From: Actinocatenispora rupis
GTDB lineage: Bacteria; Actinomycetota; Actinomycetes; Mycobacteriales; Micromonosporaceae
Length of the DNA stretch: 64,000 bases
Direction of reading: 5' to 3'
Assembly: GCF_016861975.1 (NCBI RefSeq)
Contig: NZ_BOMB01000040.1
Span: 1 to 64,000 of the forward strand
Shown here piece after piece: positions 1-7,921 of this stretch. The notes below the pieces were generated by a model. That model was not told the origin of the DNA. It made no database searches and worked only from the letters and a program-made list of their open reading frames with translations. The position numbers and the translations under genes are program-made. Position 1 is the first letter of the stretch; each line of letters opens with the position of its first letter.

Positions 1-140
1 CCCCGCCGACCTCGATCCCGGCCGGCACCGCCACCTGGACGATGTGGCAGTACGCCGACTCCGGCACGTTCCCCGGCGACCAGGACTACTTCAACGGTGA
101 CGCCACCCGTCTCAAGGCGCTCGCCACGAACCACGACTGA
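1..140 (+). CDS. GH25 lysozyme, 3' end only (runs off left edge)
   Basis: Forty-five codons read in frame from position 3 to TGA at 138-140. They match the last 45 residues of the complete lysozyme at 356-1102 except for one residue (A for M in NGDATR), and even the synonymous sites are nearly all conserved. It is therefore the C-terminal end of a second copy of the same secreted peptidoglycan hydrolase, directly upstream in the same orientation. This segment carries the conserved Trp-Gln-Tyr strand and the Asp-rich end of the GH25 barrel. A strong hairpin follows, so the copies are probably separate transcription units. Catalytic residues lie outside the window. Confidence 0.85.
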   Translation, partial: PPTSIPAGTATWTMWQYADSGTFPGDQDYFNGDATRLKALATNHD

Positions 141-157
141 TCGACCCCGTTCGATCC

Positions 158-191
158 GAACGGCGCCCGGCCAGCGAGCCGGGCGCCGTTC
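158..191 (+). terminator. Hairpin terminator after first lysozyme copy
   Basis: Perfect 13-bp inverted repeat GAACGGCGCCCGG / CCGGGCGCCGTTC (158-170 and 179-191) with an 8-nt loop, 17 nt after the stop codon. There is no clear U-tract, as is usual in high-GC actinobacteria. Confidence 0.75.
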
Positions 192-306
192 GCATTACCA
201 GTGAGTAACCAAAACGACGAAAGTCACCACTCAGGGCGAACATTGAGAAGAAATTTGCCAGAACGTCTTGAGTGGCATCGTCCCGGATGGGAACCTGATC
301 CCGAGT

Positions 307-337
307 CCAGCCGTTTCAACCCCCTCTTTGCGGCTGG
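307..337 (+). promoter_or_regulatory. Leader hairpin upstream of lysozyme
   Basis: CCAGCCG (307-313) and CGGCTGG (331-337) form a 7-bp stem that ends 7 nt before the GGGAGGT ribosome site of the lysozyme gene. Further upstream CCACTCA (222-228) and TGAGTGG could also pair. The 192-355 stretch is less GC-rich than its surroundings and probably holds the promoter, but I cannot assign -35/-10 boxes. Confidence 0.3.
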
Positions 338-355
338 CGTACCGGGAGGTAGGTC

Positions 356-1102
356 ATGACCCTTTCCCCAGCTCGTCATGTCAGACGCGCGCTGTTCGGC
401 GCGCTCGCCGCGGCGGCCGTCGCGGTACTGAGCCTCGGACTCGCGGCCCCCGCCCAGGCCGCGACGTACGTGAGCGGCATGGACGTGTCGGCGTACCAGG
501 GCAACGTGAACTGGACCGCCGCGTACAACAACGGTGGCCGCTTCGCCTACGTCAAGGCGACCGAGGGCACCAGCTACACCAACGCGTACTTCGCGCAGCA
601 GTACAACGGGTCGTACAACGTGGGGATGATCCGCGGGGCGTACCACTTCGCCCGGCCGAACATCTCCTCCGGCGCCACCCAGGCCAACTACTTCGCCGCA
701 CACGGCGGCGGCTGGTCCGCCGACGGCAAGACCCTGCCCCCGGCACTCGACATCGAGTACAACCCCTACTCCGGCGGCACCTGCTACGGACTGTCCCAGT
801 CCGGCATGGTCAGCTGGATCCGCGACTTCTCCAACACCATCAAGGCCAAGTACAACAAGTACCCGATGATCTACACGACCTTCGACTGGTGGAACACCTG
901 CACCGGCAACTCCAGCGCGTTCGCGTCCACCAACCCGTTCTGGATCGCGATCTACCGGTCCACCCCGCCGACCTCGATCCCGGCCGGCACCGCCACCTGG
1001 ACGATGTGGCAGTACGCCGACTCCGGCACGTTCCCCGGCGACCAGGACTACTTCAACGGCGACATGACCCGGCTCAAGGCACTCGCCACGAACCACGACT
1101 GA
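356..1102 (+). CDS. Secreted GH25 lysozyme (1,4-beta-N-acetylmuramidase)
   Basis: 248 residues. Hydrolyses the MurNAc-GlcNAc bond of peptidoglycan outside the cell. Residues 1-36 are a signal peptide (RR near the N terminus, a long Ala/Leu core, APAQA cleavage region). The mature part is a single GH25 barrel: MDVSAYQGNVNW at 42-53 gives the first Asp (D43), YVKATEG at 65-71 gives E70, and LDIE at 131-134 gives the catalytic Asp-x-Glu pair. No cell-wall-binding domain follows, so this is a minimal enzyme. Start chosen because GGGAGGT lies 5 nt upstream and it opens the signal peptide. A near-identical copy sits just upstream (1-140), indicating a recent tandem duplication. Confidence 0.95.
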   Translation: MTLSPARHVRRALFGALAAAAVAVLSLGLAAPAQAATYVSGMDVSAYQGNVNWTAAYNNGGRFAYVKATEGTSYTNAYFAQQYNGSYNVGMIRGAYHFARPNISSGATQANYFAAHGGGWSADGKTLPPALDIEYNPYSGGTCYGLSQSGMVSWIRDFSNTIKAKYNKYPMIYTTFDWWNTCTGNSSAFASTNPFWIAIYRSTPPTSIPAGTATWTMWQYADSGTFPGDQDYFNGDMTRLKALATNHD

Positions 1103-1115
1103 CCGCGCCCCTCGG

Positions 1116-1151
1116 CGACGGCGCCCCGGCCAACCCGGCGGGGCGCCGTCG
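1116..1151. terminator. Bidirectional hairpin between convergent genes
   Basis: CGACGGCGCCCC (1116-1127) pairs perfectly with GGGGCGCCGTCG (1140-1151). It lies between the lysozyme stop and the stop of the converging DUF2087 gene, so it can serve both. Confidence 0.75.
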
Positions 1152-1158
1152 TCGTGTC

Positions 1159-1692
1159 TCAGACGTCGACCGGGCCGCCGGTCCGCCAGTAGATGCCGCG
1201 GTCCCGGGACATCAGGTCCTCGTCCACCAGGTATCGCCGGAGCGAGGCGTAATCGTGGTACCAGGCGCGCAGGACCGCGTCGACCGCGCGCTCCGGGTAC
1301 CGTACGCCCGGCTCGAAGCAGGCGGCCAGGTGCTCCAGCACCACCTTGCGCTTGCCCCGCGCGGTGGGGATGCTGACCAGCCGGCCGTCCGCGATGAACG
1401 CGCGCAGCACCGCGTCGCGCTCCGCGTCCGGGTCCAGCCGTACCAGCTCGGCGGGGACCAGGTTGTCCCGCACCGCGGTCTTGAACAGCGACAGGTCCGC
1501 CGACAGCCGCCCGCCGGACTCGGTGACCAGGCCGCGGTCGGTCAGCGTCGCCAAGGCCCGCACCACGTCGCGGGCACCGAGCCCGCTCGCGGTCGCGACG
1601 TCCGACGGGGTCGCCGCGCCGAGCACGACCGCCGCGTACGTCCGGAGCCGCTCGGGCTCGGCCAGCAGCCGGCAGATAGCTTCGGGGTTCAT
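1159..1692 (-). CDS. DUF2087 domain winged-helix regulator
   Basis: 177 residues from ATG at 1692. The N-terminal ~75 residues resemble a winged helix (AEPERLRTYAAVVLG, then DVATASGLGARDVVRALATL as the recognition region). The C-terminal ~75 residues match DUF2087: GRLVSIPTARGKRKVVLEHL, then YPERAVDAVLRAWYHD and YLVDEDLMSRD. The family is annotated as probable transcriptional regulators; ligand unknown. A longer reading frame begins at 1773 but would cross the hisN promoter. ATG 1692 lies 8 nt after TATTGT (1706-1701), consistent with a leaderless or nearly leaderless message. Divergent from hisN with 64 bp between starts. Confidence 0.8.
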   Translation of the reverse strand: MNPEAICRLLAEPERLRTYAAVVLGAATPSDVATASGLGARDVVRALATLTDRGLVTESGGRLSADLSLFKTAVRDNLVPAELVRLDPDAERDAVLRAFIADGRLVSIPTARGKRKVVLEHLAACFEPGVRYPERAVDAVLRAWYHDYASLRRYLVDEDLMSRDRGIYWRTGGPVDV

Positions 1693-1744
1693 CAAGGCAC
1701 ACAATATCCGGAAACCGGAGCCTCGCCGGGTGCCGGCGGGACCG

Positions 1745-1756
1745 TAGAGTGCTTGC
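1745..1756 (+). promoter_or_regulatory. -10 box of leaderless hisN
   Basis: TAGAGT at 1745-1750 followed by 6 nt and the ATG at 1757. With a start site 7 nt downstream of the box the message would begin at the start codon. No Shine-Dalgarno is present. The -35 is not recognisable. Confidence 0.5.
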
Positions 1757-2566
1757 ATGACCCGCGCCCGCAACGACTACGGCGACGACCTATCGCTGGC
1801 ACACGTGCTCGCCGACGCCGCCGACGGCATCTCCATGGCCCGGTTCCGGGCACTCGACCTGCGGGTCGAGTCGAAGCCGGACCTGACGCCGGTGACCGAC
1901 GCGGACAAGGCCGTGGAGGAGTCGATCCGGTCCTCGCTGTCCCGGGCCCGCCCCCGCGACTCGGTACTGGGCGAGGAGTTCGGCGAGTCGGAGTCGGCGG
2001 TGTGGCGCGGCAACCGGCAGTGGATCGTCGACCCGATCGACGGTACGGCGAACTTCGTGCGCGGCGTACCGGTGTGGGCGACGCTGATCGCGCTGTTCGC
2101 GGGCGGCCAGCCGGTCGTCGGGCTGGTCAGCGCGCCGGCGCTCGGCCGCCGCTGGTGGGCCGCGACCGGCCACGGGGCGTACGCGGGGCGCAACGTCACC
2201 CACGCCTCGAAGATCCGCGTGTCCGGGGTGTCCCGGCTGGCCGACGCGTCCTTCTGCTACTCGTCGCTCGGCGGTTGGGAGCAGCGCGGCAAGCTCGACG
2301 GGATGCTGTCGCTGATGCGGCATTCCTGGCGCAGCCGGGCGTACGGGGACTTCTACGGCTACATGCTGCTCGCCGAGGGCGCGCTGGACACCATGGTCGA
2401 GCCGGAGCTGTCGCTGTGGGACGTGGCCGCGCTGATCCCGATCGTCACCGAGGCGGGCGGCACGTTCACCGACCTGACCGGTGCGCCGGCCCCGGGCAAC
2501 GGCAGCGCGGTGGCCACCAACGGTGCCCTGCACGCCGACGTACTGGACGCGTTGGGCGACGCATGA
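1757..2566 (+). CDS. hisN: Histidinol-phosphatase, inositol-monophosphatase type
   Basis: 269 residues. Removes phosphate from L-histidinol phosphate in histidine synthesis, or acts on a related sugar phosphate. Metal-binding motifs of the IMPase superfamily are present in order: GEEFGE at 72-77, DPIDGTANF at 92-100, and LWDVAALIPIVTEAGG near residue 217. The actinobacterial HisN type (not the HAD or PHP histidinol phosphatases) fits its length and the AYGDFYGYMLLAEG stretch. It stands alone here without other his genes, so substrate specificity is an inference from the family. The start is a leaderless ATG. Confidence 0.85.
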   Translation: MTRARNDYGDDLSLAHVLADAADGISMARFRALDLRVESKPDLTPVTDADKAVEESIRSSLSRARPRDSVLGEEFGESESAVWRGNRQWIVDPIDGTANFVRGVPVWATLIALFAGGQPVVGLVSAPALGRRWWAATGHGAYAGRNVTHASKIRVSGVSRLADASFCYSSLGGWEQRGKLDGMLSLMRHSWRSRAYGDFYGYMLLAEGALDTMVEPELSLWDVAALIPIVTEAGGTFTDLTGAPAPGNGSAVATNGALHADVLDALGDA

Positions 2567-2681
2567 GCGGAGCATCGGCGAAACCGGGCGCAGACCGGAG
2601 GCACCGCCCCGGAGCCGGGTATTTCGCCGCTGGATACTCACCGCTGTCGATCCGTTCGCGGCGACGGCCTATCCTCGCCGC

Positions 2682-3563
2682 GTGATCCCCCTCGGCTGGT
2701 TGTGCCTGGCCGCGATGATCCTGGCGTACGGCGTGGCCAACCTGCTCCAGTCCATCGCGGCGAACCGGGTCAGCGTGCACGACACGTTGCACCCGGGGCT
2801 GTTCGTCCGACTCGCCGGCCACAAGACGTACGTGATAGGCGTTGCGTTGCAGTTCGTCGGGTTCCTGCTGGCCTTCTTCGCCCGGCGCGACCTGCCGCTG
2901 TTCCTGGTACAGGCGAGTTCGGCGGCCGGCGTCGGCGTGATGGCGCTGCTCGGCATCCTGTTGCTGCGCTGGCGGCTCGTCGCCACCGAACTCGTGCTGA
3001 TGGCGCTGCTGTCGCTCGGCATCACCGCGCAGGTGCTCGCCGCCCGGCCCGGCCCCGCGCACCGGATCGGCATGCCCGGCGGCATCGTGCTGTTCGCGGC
3101 GATCGGCGCGATCGGCGGCCTCGCCCTCCTCGCCGTACGGCTGCGCGGGGCGCCCGGGTCCGTCGCGCTCGGCTCCCTCGCCGGCATGGCGTTCGGCGCC
3201 GCCGCGATCGCGTCCCGGCCGCTCGCCGGCGTCGCCACCGTCAACGACCTGTTCCTCAGCCCCCTGCTGTACCTGCTGATCCTGCACTCCGTACTGGCCC
3301 AGCTGCTGCTCGGGCTTGCCATGCAGCGCGGCAGCGCGACCGCGGCGGTGGCGTCCATGGACGCGGCCTCCGCCGTACCGGCCGCGGTCGTCGGGGTGCT
3401 GTTCCTCGGCGACGGCATCCGTCCCGGCCGGATGTGGCTGGCCACCGTCGGCTTCGTGCTCGCGCTGTCCGCCGTCCTGCTCCTCACCCGGTACGCCCGG
3501 CCCCAGCCTCGGCGCGTCGCCGCCGGCCGGGTCACCGCGTTCGGCTCGGCCGACGCCGGCTGA
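2682..3563 (+). CDS. Multi-pass membrane protein, DMT-transporter-like
   Basis: 293 residues from GTG 2682; the longer open frame from 2481 overlaps hisN and lacks membrane character. About ten hydrophobic segments span the whole protein, beginning at residue 3 (PLGWLCLAAMILAYGVANLL). The organisation, with a Gly/Ala-rich second half and a paired arrangement near VVGVLFLGDGIRPGRMW, recalls the drug/metabolite (EamA-like) transporters, and actinobacterial proteins of this type are usually annotated only as membrane proteins. TATCCT (2670-2675) lies 6 nt before GTG, so it may be leaderless. Substrate unknown. A 141-bp repeat abuts the stop codon. Confidence 0.75.
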   Translation: MIPLGWLCLAAMILAYGVANLLQSIAANRVSVHDTLHPGLFVRLAGHKTYVIGVALQFVGFLLAFFARRDLPLFLVQASSAAGVGVMALLGILLLRWRLVATELVLMALLSLGITAQVLAARPGPAHRIGMPGGIVLFAAIGAIGGLALLAVRLRGAPGSVALGSLAGMAFGAAAIASRPLAGVATVNDLFLSPLLYLLILHSVLAQLLLGLAMQRGSATAAVASMDAASAVPAAVVGVLFLGDGIRPGRMWLATVGFVLALSAVLLLTRYARPQPRRVAAGRVTAFGSADAG

Positions 3564-3856
3564 CGCGCCTCCCGGGTGGCTCGTTCGGCCCGGTTGAGCC
3601 AGGTCCGGACGTTCCGCGGTCGACACCAGGCAGGCGCGACGCCCGATGGAGCCGGACCGGGCCGCGGTCGATGCGCAGCAGGCGCGCGCGTTCGGGTCGG
3701 CTGACGCGCCTCCCGGGCGGCTCGTTCGGCCCGGTTGAGCCAGGTCCGGACGCTCCGCGGTCGACACCAGGCAGGCGCGACGCCCGATGGAGCCGGACCG
3801 GGCCGCGGTCGACGTACGGCGGGCACCCGCGTTCGGCTTGGTTGAGCCAGGTCCGG
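3561..3856. repeat. 141-bp tandem repeat, two units plus a partial third
   Basis: Unit 1 is 3561-3701, unit 2 is 3702-3842, with only scattered differences over most of their length (both contain the GTTGAGCCAGGTCCGGAC core, at 3593 and 3734). The core reappears at 3841-3856, 107 bp further. The repeat starts at the stop codon of the membrane-protein gene and ends at the stop of the converging gene (3858), so it fills the whole intergenic space. The unit length is a multiple of three, but no open frame in it looks coding. Confidence 0.85.
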
Positions 3857-3857
3857 G

Positions 3858-4394
3858 TCAGCCCTGGGTCTGGGCCTTGCGGCGGGCGTGCCGGCGCAGC
3901 GCGACGACGAGGCACAGGATCGCCGCGAACAGGAACGCGCCGCCCGGGCACACGAACGCGCCGACGATCCCGGTCACCAGCCGCCCGACGCTGAAGTACG
4001 AGCCGAGGGCGAGGTGCGGGGTGCCCTCGCTGGCGGTACAGGTCACCGCGTACGTGCCGGCCTTGTCGGCGGTGAGCTGGTAGCGGCCGACCCAGTCCTC
4101 GCCGTCCCGGGTCATGGTCAGGCTGCCGCTGACCGGGTTCAGCGTCAGCCCGTCGGGGCTGGCGGTGCAGTCGACGGTGCCGGTGGAGCCGGCGGCGACG
4201 TACAGGGTGCGTTGTTGGCCGGCGGACAGCGCGACGTGGACCGGCCGGGACGGCTCGAACCGCTGGACCGGCCCGGTCGCCGGGGACAGCGCGAACAGGA
4301 ACGCGCCGACGCCGGCACCGACGCCGACGAGCAGCACCACGACGGCGACGACGTACCAGAGGCGGCGGGGGCGGATGGCGGGCGCGACGGTCAT
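3858..4394 (-). CDS. Two-TM membrane protein with extracytoplasmic beta domain
   Basis: 178 residues. One transmembrane helix near the N terminus (YVVAVVVLLVGVGAGVGAFL, about 14-33), an outside domain of about 95 residues rich in Thr/Ser and with two Cys (VDCTASPD and AVTCTASEG) likely to form a disulfide, then a second helix (GIVGAFVCPGGAFLFAAILC, about 140-160) and a basic tail. The outside part looks like a small Ig-like/beta-sandwich fold. Last gene of a three-gene set (6567 down to 3858), 26 bp after the previous stop. Function unknown; association with a FtsK/TraG-like protein suggests an envelope complex, which is inference. Confidence 0.7.
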   Translation of the reverse strand: MTVAPAIRPRRLWYVVAVVVLLVGVGAGVGAFLFALSPATGPVQRFEPSRPVHVALSAGQQRTLYVAAGSTGTVDCTASPDGLTLNPVSGSLTMTRDGEDWVGRYQLTADKAGTYAVTCTASEGTPHLALGSYFSVGRLVTGIVGAFVCPGGAFLFAAILCLVVALRRHARRKAQTQG

Positions 4395-4420
4395 GCGGAC
4401 AGGGTGCCAGCCACGGGCCG

Positions 4421-5947
4421 TCAGGTGGTGCCGGGACGGCTGTACAGCAGGCGCGGCGTGCCGGGGTCGTGCGGGTCGAGCAGGACGTACGCGGTCTCCG
4501 GCAGGTCGGTGAGGTGCGCGGGCGTGGCGTCGGTGCGTACTCCGTCGGCGCGGAGCAGCGCGGCACCGCCGATCAGCGCGGCGGCGTGCGCGGAGGCGGG
4601 CTCGGTGTCCTGCCGCAGCACCAGCGTCGCGTCCGTACCGGTGGGTGCGACGGCGTCGGCGCGCAGCCGCCGGTACATGACGACGAGGCGGATGCCGCGG
4701 CGGCGGGTGAGCGCGTCGAGGCGTTCGAGCTGGGCGCGGCGGAGGCCGTCGGCGCCGACCACGACGAGCAGCCGGGGCGGCCCGTCGCCGGGCTTCTGCC
4801 GGCGTACCTGGTGCAGGAGGGTGCCGAGGAGGACCTGGGCGAGCAGGCCGGTGGACAGTTCGGGGTCGCAGCCGAGGAGCTGCATCACCCGCAGCTGCGC
4901 GTGCGGATCCCGGTACGGCCGGACGCCCGGGTCGTGCTCCTCCAGCAGCGCGAGCTGGCTGGCGGCCGCGGCGAGCCGGCGCAACCGAGGACCGGCCGCC
5001 GCGGTCGCCGCCTGCCCGCGTACGGCGGCGAGGTGGGCATGTTCGGCCGCGGTGAGCCGGGGATCGGGCCGGTCGGTGCCGGCCAGCGCGAGCAGCGCCG
5101 CGGCCACCCGCCGGAACGTCAGGGTGCCGCGCAGCGCCGCGACGGCCTGCCCGACGAGCGTCGCGTCGGCGGACCGGTCGCCGGTGTCCGGATCCCGGTC
5201 GACCGCGTGTACGGCCTCGGCCAGGACCGTACCGACCTGGCCGGCGGCGAGCCCGGACAGCAGCCCCACGGCGGGCAGGTGGTCGGGCAGGCTGAGCAGG
5301 TCGAGGCGGTGCCCGGCGGCGCCGGCCAGGCGTACGAGGTCGCGGGCGGCGCTCTCGCCGGTCAGGTCGAGTACGGTGACGGACCCGCCCGACCCGATGA
5401 CCGAACCGGCAAGCGTGGACAGCAGCTCGGCGCGACCGGTGTCGGTCCCGCCGTACACGTCGACGCGTTCGGCGGCGACCGGGCCGACCGCGCACCATCG
5501 CCCGACCGGGGCCGGCTCCGGCGGTACGGGGGCCGGGCCGGGCGCGGGCGGGCAGCCGTCGACCCAGTCGGCGTACGCGGCGTCCGCGGCACGTACCGCC
5601 GCCATGCGGGGTACGACCGCGAGTGCCGTCGCGGTCAGGGCGAGCCCGGCGCACACCGCCGCCACGATCCCCACCACCGGCAGCAGCGGGGCCAGCGCCA
5701 GGCACACCGCGGCGAGCCCGGCCGCACCCACCGCGGGCCACCGGTACCGGTGGGTGCTCCGCACGCCCGCGGCGTACCGGTCGGCAGCGGGCAGCGCCCA
5801 CTCCGGTTCCGGTACGGCCGGCCCGTCCTCGCGCCCCTCGTCCGGTACGGCCGGCGCCACGAGCCGGTACTCCCAGCCCCACCGTTCGCCGGGGGCGAGC
5901 AGCGCGTCGCGCCGCCGGTCGGTACCTCGGGCCATCGGTGTCGTCAC
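4421..5947 (-). CDS. Membrane protein with degenerate FtsK/TraG-like P-loop domain
   Basis: 508 residues from GTG 5947, which overlaps the previous stop (GTGA); ATG 5935 is the alternative. Two membrane segments lie near 60-100 (AVGAAGLAAVCLALAPLLPV and following). Then GGTDTGRAEL sits where a Walker A (GxxxxGKS/T) would be, with K replaced by R and S/T by A, followed by SVTVLDLTGESAARDLV. A Walker-B-like strand RLLVVVGADGL and a C-terminal TLVLRQDTEPASAHAAALIG recall the end of FtsK/VirD4 coupling ATPases. I infer a catalytically dead relative of these pumps. It is not a recognised family member by eye, so treat it as a hypothetical protein with this resemblance. Confidence 0.65.
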   Translation of the reverse strand: MTTPMARGTDRRRDALLAPGERWGWEYRLVAPAVPDEGREDGPAVPEPEWALPAADRYAAGVRSTHRYRWPAVGAAGLAAVCLALAPLLPVVGIVAAVCAGLALTATALAVVPRMAAVRAADAAYADWVDGCPPAPGPAPVPPEPAPVGRWCAVGPVAAERVDVYGGTDTGRAELLSTLAGSVIGSGGSVTVLDLTGESAARDLVRLAGAAGHRLDLLSLPDHLPAVGLLSGLAAGQVGTVLAEAVHAVDRDPDTGDRSADATLVGQAVAALRGTLTFRRVAAALLALAGTDRPDPRLTAAEHAHLAAVRGQAATAAAGPRLRRLAAAASQLALLEEHDPGVRPYRDPHAQLRVMQLLGCDPELSTGLLAQVLLGTLLHQVRRQKPGDGPPRLLVVVGADGLRRAQLERLDALTRRRGIRLVVMYRRLRADAVAPTGTDATLVLRQDTEPASAHAAALIGGAALLRADGVRTDATPAHLTDLPETAYVLLDPHDPGTPRLLYSRPGTT

Positions 5948-6567
5948 TCCCCCGTCGCCCGCATCGGGCGGTCGGCGGCGAGCCGGTCGAGTTCGGCGGC
6001 CAGTACGGCGGTGCGCTCGGCGGCGGCGGCGTGCGCGGCGTCCCGGGCGGCGTCGTCCGCCGCGTCGAACCGCCGCCCGCAGGCGTCGCAGTGGGTGGCC
6101 GCGGCGCCGCTGTCCGCCCGGCACGCCCCGCACGTACGCCGGGTGCGGGCGGCGCGGGCGGCGGTGAGCTCGGCGCGCAGGTCGGCCGCCGCGGCGGCCC
6201 GGTCGGCGGCGGAGGCGAGCCGGTGCGGCAGTTCGGTGTCGCCGACGAGCCGGCCGTCGACGGCCAGGGCGGCGTCGGCGGCGCGGCGCAGCGCACGTCG
6301 ACCCGCGGCACCGGCGCCGGGACGTACACCGAGGGTGACGATGAGGGGGTAGCGGCCGAGGACGGCGAGGCGGAGTTCGCCGGTGCGCCGGCGCCAGACG
6401 CGCGCCGCGGCGGCGGGGCCGTCGGCGGGACGCCAGCCGTCGGCGGCGGTGACCGCGTCGTCCAGCAGCCGGACCGCCGCGTCCGTCAGGTACGGCAGCG
6501 GAAGCAGCAGGTGGGCGTACGTCCGCCCGATCCACCGTCGCCCCGGGGCGCCGCCGGGTCCGGTCAC
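5944..6567 (-). CDS. Zinc-ribbon protein, first gene of membrane cluster
   Basis: 207 residues from GTG 6567, chosen because GGGAGGA lies just upstream; the open frame extends to GTG 6615. The first 130 residues form an Ala/Arg-rich helical region. CGAC and CDAC (CxxC-x12-CxxC spacing) then make a rubredoxin-type zinc ribbon, followed by an Ala/Glu/Asp-rich helix that is probably a coiled coil (DDAARDAAHAAAAERTAVLA). The stop overlaps the start of the FtsK/TraG-like gene, so the two are probably translated together. Function unknown; zinc ribbons of this kind often mediate assembly. Confidence 0.65.
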   Translation of the reverse strand: MTGPGGAPGRRWIGRTYAHLLLPLPYLTDAAVRLLDDAVTAADGWRPADGPAAAARVWRRRTGELRLAVLGRYPLIVTLGVRPGAGAAGRRALRRAADAALAVDGRLVGDTELPHRLASAADRAAAAADLRAELTAARAARTRRTCGACRADSGAAATHCDACGRRFDAADDAARDAAHAAAAERTAVLAAELDRLAADRPMRATGE

Positions 6568-6593
6568 CTGTCCTCCCACGAGCACGGTCGTGA

Positions 6594-6617
6594 CCGTGTG
6601 CAGCAAATCGCACACGG
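6594..6617. promoter_or_regulatory. 8-bp inverted repeat in divergent intergenic region
   Basis: CCGTGTGC (6594-6601) and GCACACGG (6610-6617) are perfect complements around AGCAAATC. It sits about 27 bp upstream of the zinc-ribbon start and could be an operator or leader hairpin. The divergent regulator gene starts 325 bp away; a -10-like TACCAT at 6792-6797 may serve it. I see nothing else in 6618-6941. Confidence 0.35.
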
Positions 6618-6941
6618 GGTGGGAAACGCCCCATCACCACCGCGGGCGAGCCTATCCGCCACCGGTCACCGTGCGTACGGCGGCCGGGTGAGCGTCCAGC
6701 AGTCGGGCGGTCGGGCACGTTCCGGGCCGAACGGTGTCGGGTGATCGTTCCGGCGCAGCCAAAGTGTTCGGTGCCGAGCCGCCACAGGCCCTACCATCCA
6801 CCCCAGAGGTCCCGCGGATCCGTCGGCGGGTCACGGCCCACGTGCAGGGTCGGGCTCGCCGCCCGGGTTCCGCGCGGCCTCGCCGTCGGCGCGGGGTCGA
6901 CTCGGCCGCGCACCGCCTGCCGCCGGGAGGTGCCTCGCATC

Positions 6942-7916
6942 GTGCTGGAAGCTGTCGGGTTACAGCCGTCCGAGTGGCGGACCTACCACGTCCTGATGCG
7001 GTTACCGACGGCGACCGCCGAGGAACTCGCCGAGCGGCTCGGGGTGGGCGCGGCGCAGATCTCGGCGGCGCTGTCGGCGCTGCACCGGCGCGGCGCGGTC
7101 AGCCGTACGCCGGACGATCCGCGCCGGTGGCGTGCCGTACCGCCGGATCTGGCGTTCGGGCCGGAGCTGCGGCGACGGCAACGGGACCTGACGGTGGTCG
7201 AGGAGGCCGTGGACCGGCTGAGCGCCGAGTACCGGAACCAGCTGGCGCTGCGGGGCGCCGGTGACCTGATCGAGGTGGTGTTCGGCGAGGCGATCGCGCC
7301 GCGGGTGCAGGAGTTGCAGCGCAAGGCCGGCGAGGAGGTCTGCGCGATCGTCAAGACGCCCACGTTCTCCCTGGAGGCGCGGGAGAACCAGGCCGAACGC
7401 GACGGGCTCGCCGCCGGCATCGCGTTCCGCACGATCTACCCGCGCGAGGTGCTCGGCCTGCCCGGCGACCCGTTCGAGCTGGCCGAGTCGGTACGGATGG
7501 GCGAGCAGGCGCGGGTGGTCGCCGAGACGCCGCTGAAGCTCATCATGGTGGACCGCTCGGTGGCCGTCGTACCGGTGCTGCCGGCCGAGTCCACCGAACC
7601 GTCCGCGCTGCTGGTGTACCCGAGCGGGCTGCTGGACGCGCTGGTGGCGCTGTTCGAGACGATGTGGGCGACCGCGACGCCGCTGCTGGCCGCGTCCCGC
7701 CACGAGGTACGCGAGGCCGGTGGTGACGCGCCGTCGCCGCAGGACCTGCACCTGCTGTCGCTGCTGCTGGCCGGCCTGACGGACCAGGCGATCGCCGCGC
7801 AGCTCGGCCTCTCCATGCGTACGGTGCAGCGGCGGGTGCACGGGCTGATCGAACTGGCCGGCGTGCGTACCCGGTTGCAGTTGATCTGGCGCGCGGCGCA
7901 CCGCGACTGGCTGTGA
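6942..7916 (+). CDS. TrmB-like / LuxR-type HTH regulator
   Basis: 324 residues. The N-terminal ~55 residues are a TrmB-type winged helix (EWRTYHVLMRL, then AEELAERLGVGAAQISAALSALHRRGAVSR). The middle is a sensor-like region (VQELQRKAGEEVCAIVKTPT, later PLKLIMVDRSVAVVPVLP), and the C-terminal 60 residues are a LuxR-type HTH: LSLLLAGLTDQAIAAQLGLSMRTVQRRVHGLIEL. This architecture is common in actinomycetes, and the ligands are not known. GGGAGGT ends 11 nt before GTG 6942; an in-frame GTG at 6930 overlaps it and is less likely. It faces away from the zinc-ribbon cluster, which it may control. Confidence 0.85.
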   Translation: MLEAVGLQPSEWRTYHVLMRLPTATAEELAERLGVGAAQISAALSALHRRGAVSRTPDDPRRWRAVPPDLAFGPELRRRQRDLTVVEEAVDRLSAEYRNQLALRGAGDLIEVVFGEAIAPRVQELQRKAGEEVCAIVKTPTFSLEARENQAERDGLAAGIAFRTIYPREVLGLPGDPFELAESVRMGEQARVVAETPLKLIMVDRSVAVVPVLPAESTEPSALLVYPSGLLDALVALFETMWATATPLLAASRHEVREAGGDAPSPQDLHLLSLLLAGLTDQAIAAQLGLSMRTVQRRVHGLIELAGVRTRLQLIWRAAHRDWL

Positions 7917-7921
7917 ACGCG

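Noticed and set aside
192-355. Possible c-di-AMP (ydaO) riboswitch ahead of the cell-wall hydrolase
   Set aside because: Such switches precede many actinobacterial lysozyme-like genes, but the conserved CCCGACAGCTAAC-type 3' end is not present; only simple hairpins are.
224-1702. Very long minus-strand open frame over the lysozyme gene
   Set aside because: High-GC shadow frame; low-complexity Arg/Gly/Ala product without any domain, while the opposite strand encodes a clear GH25 protein.
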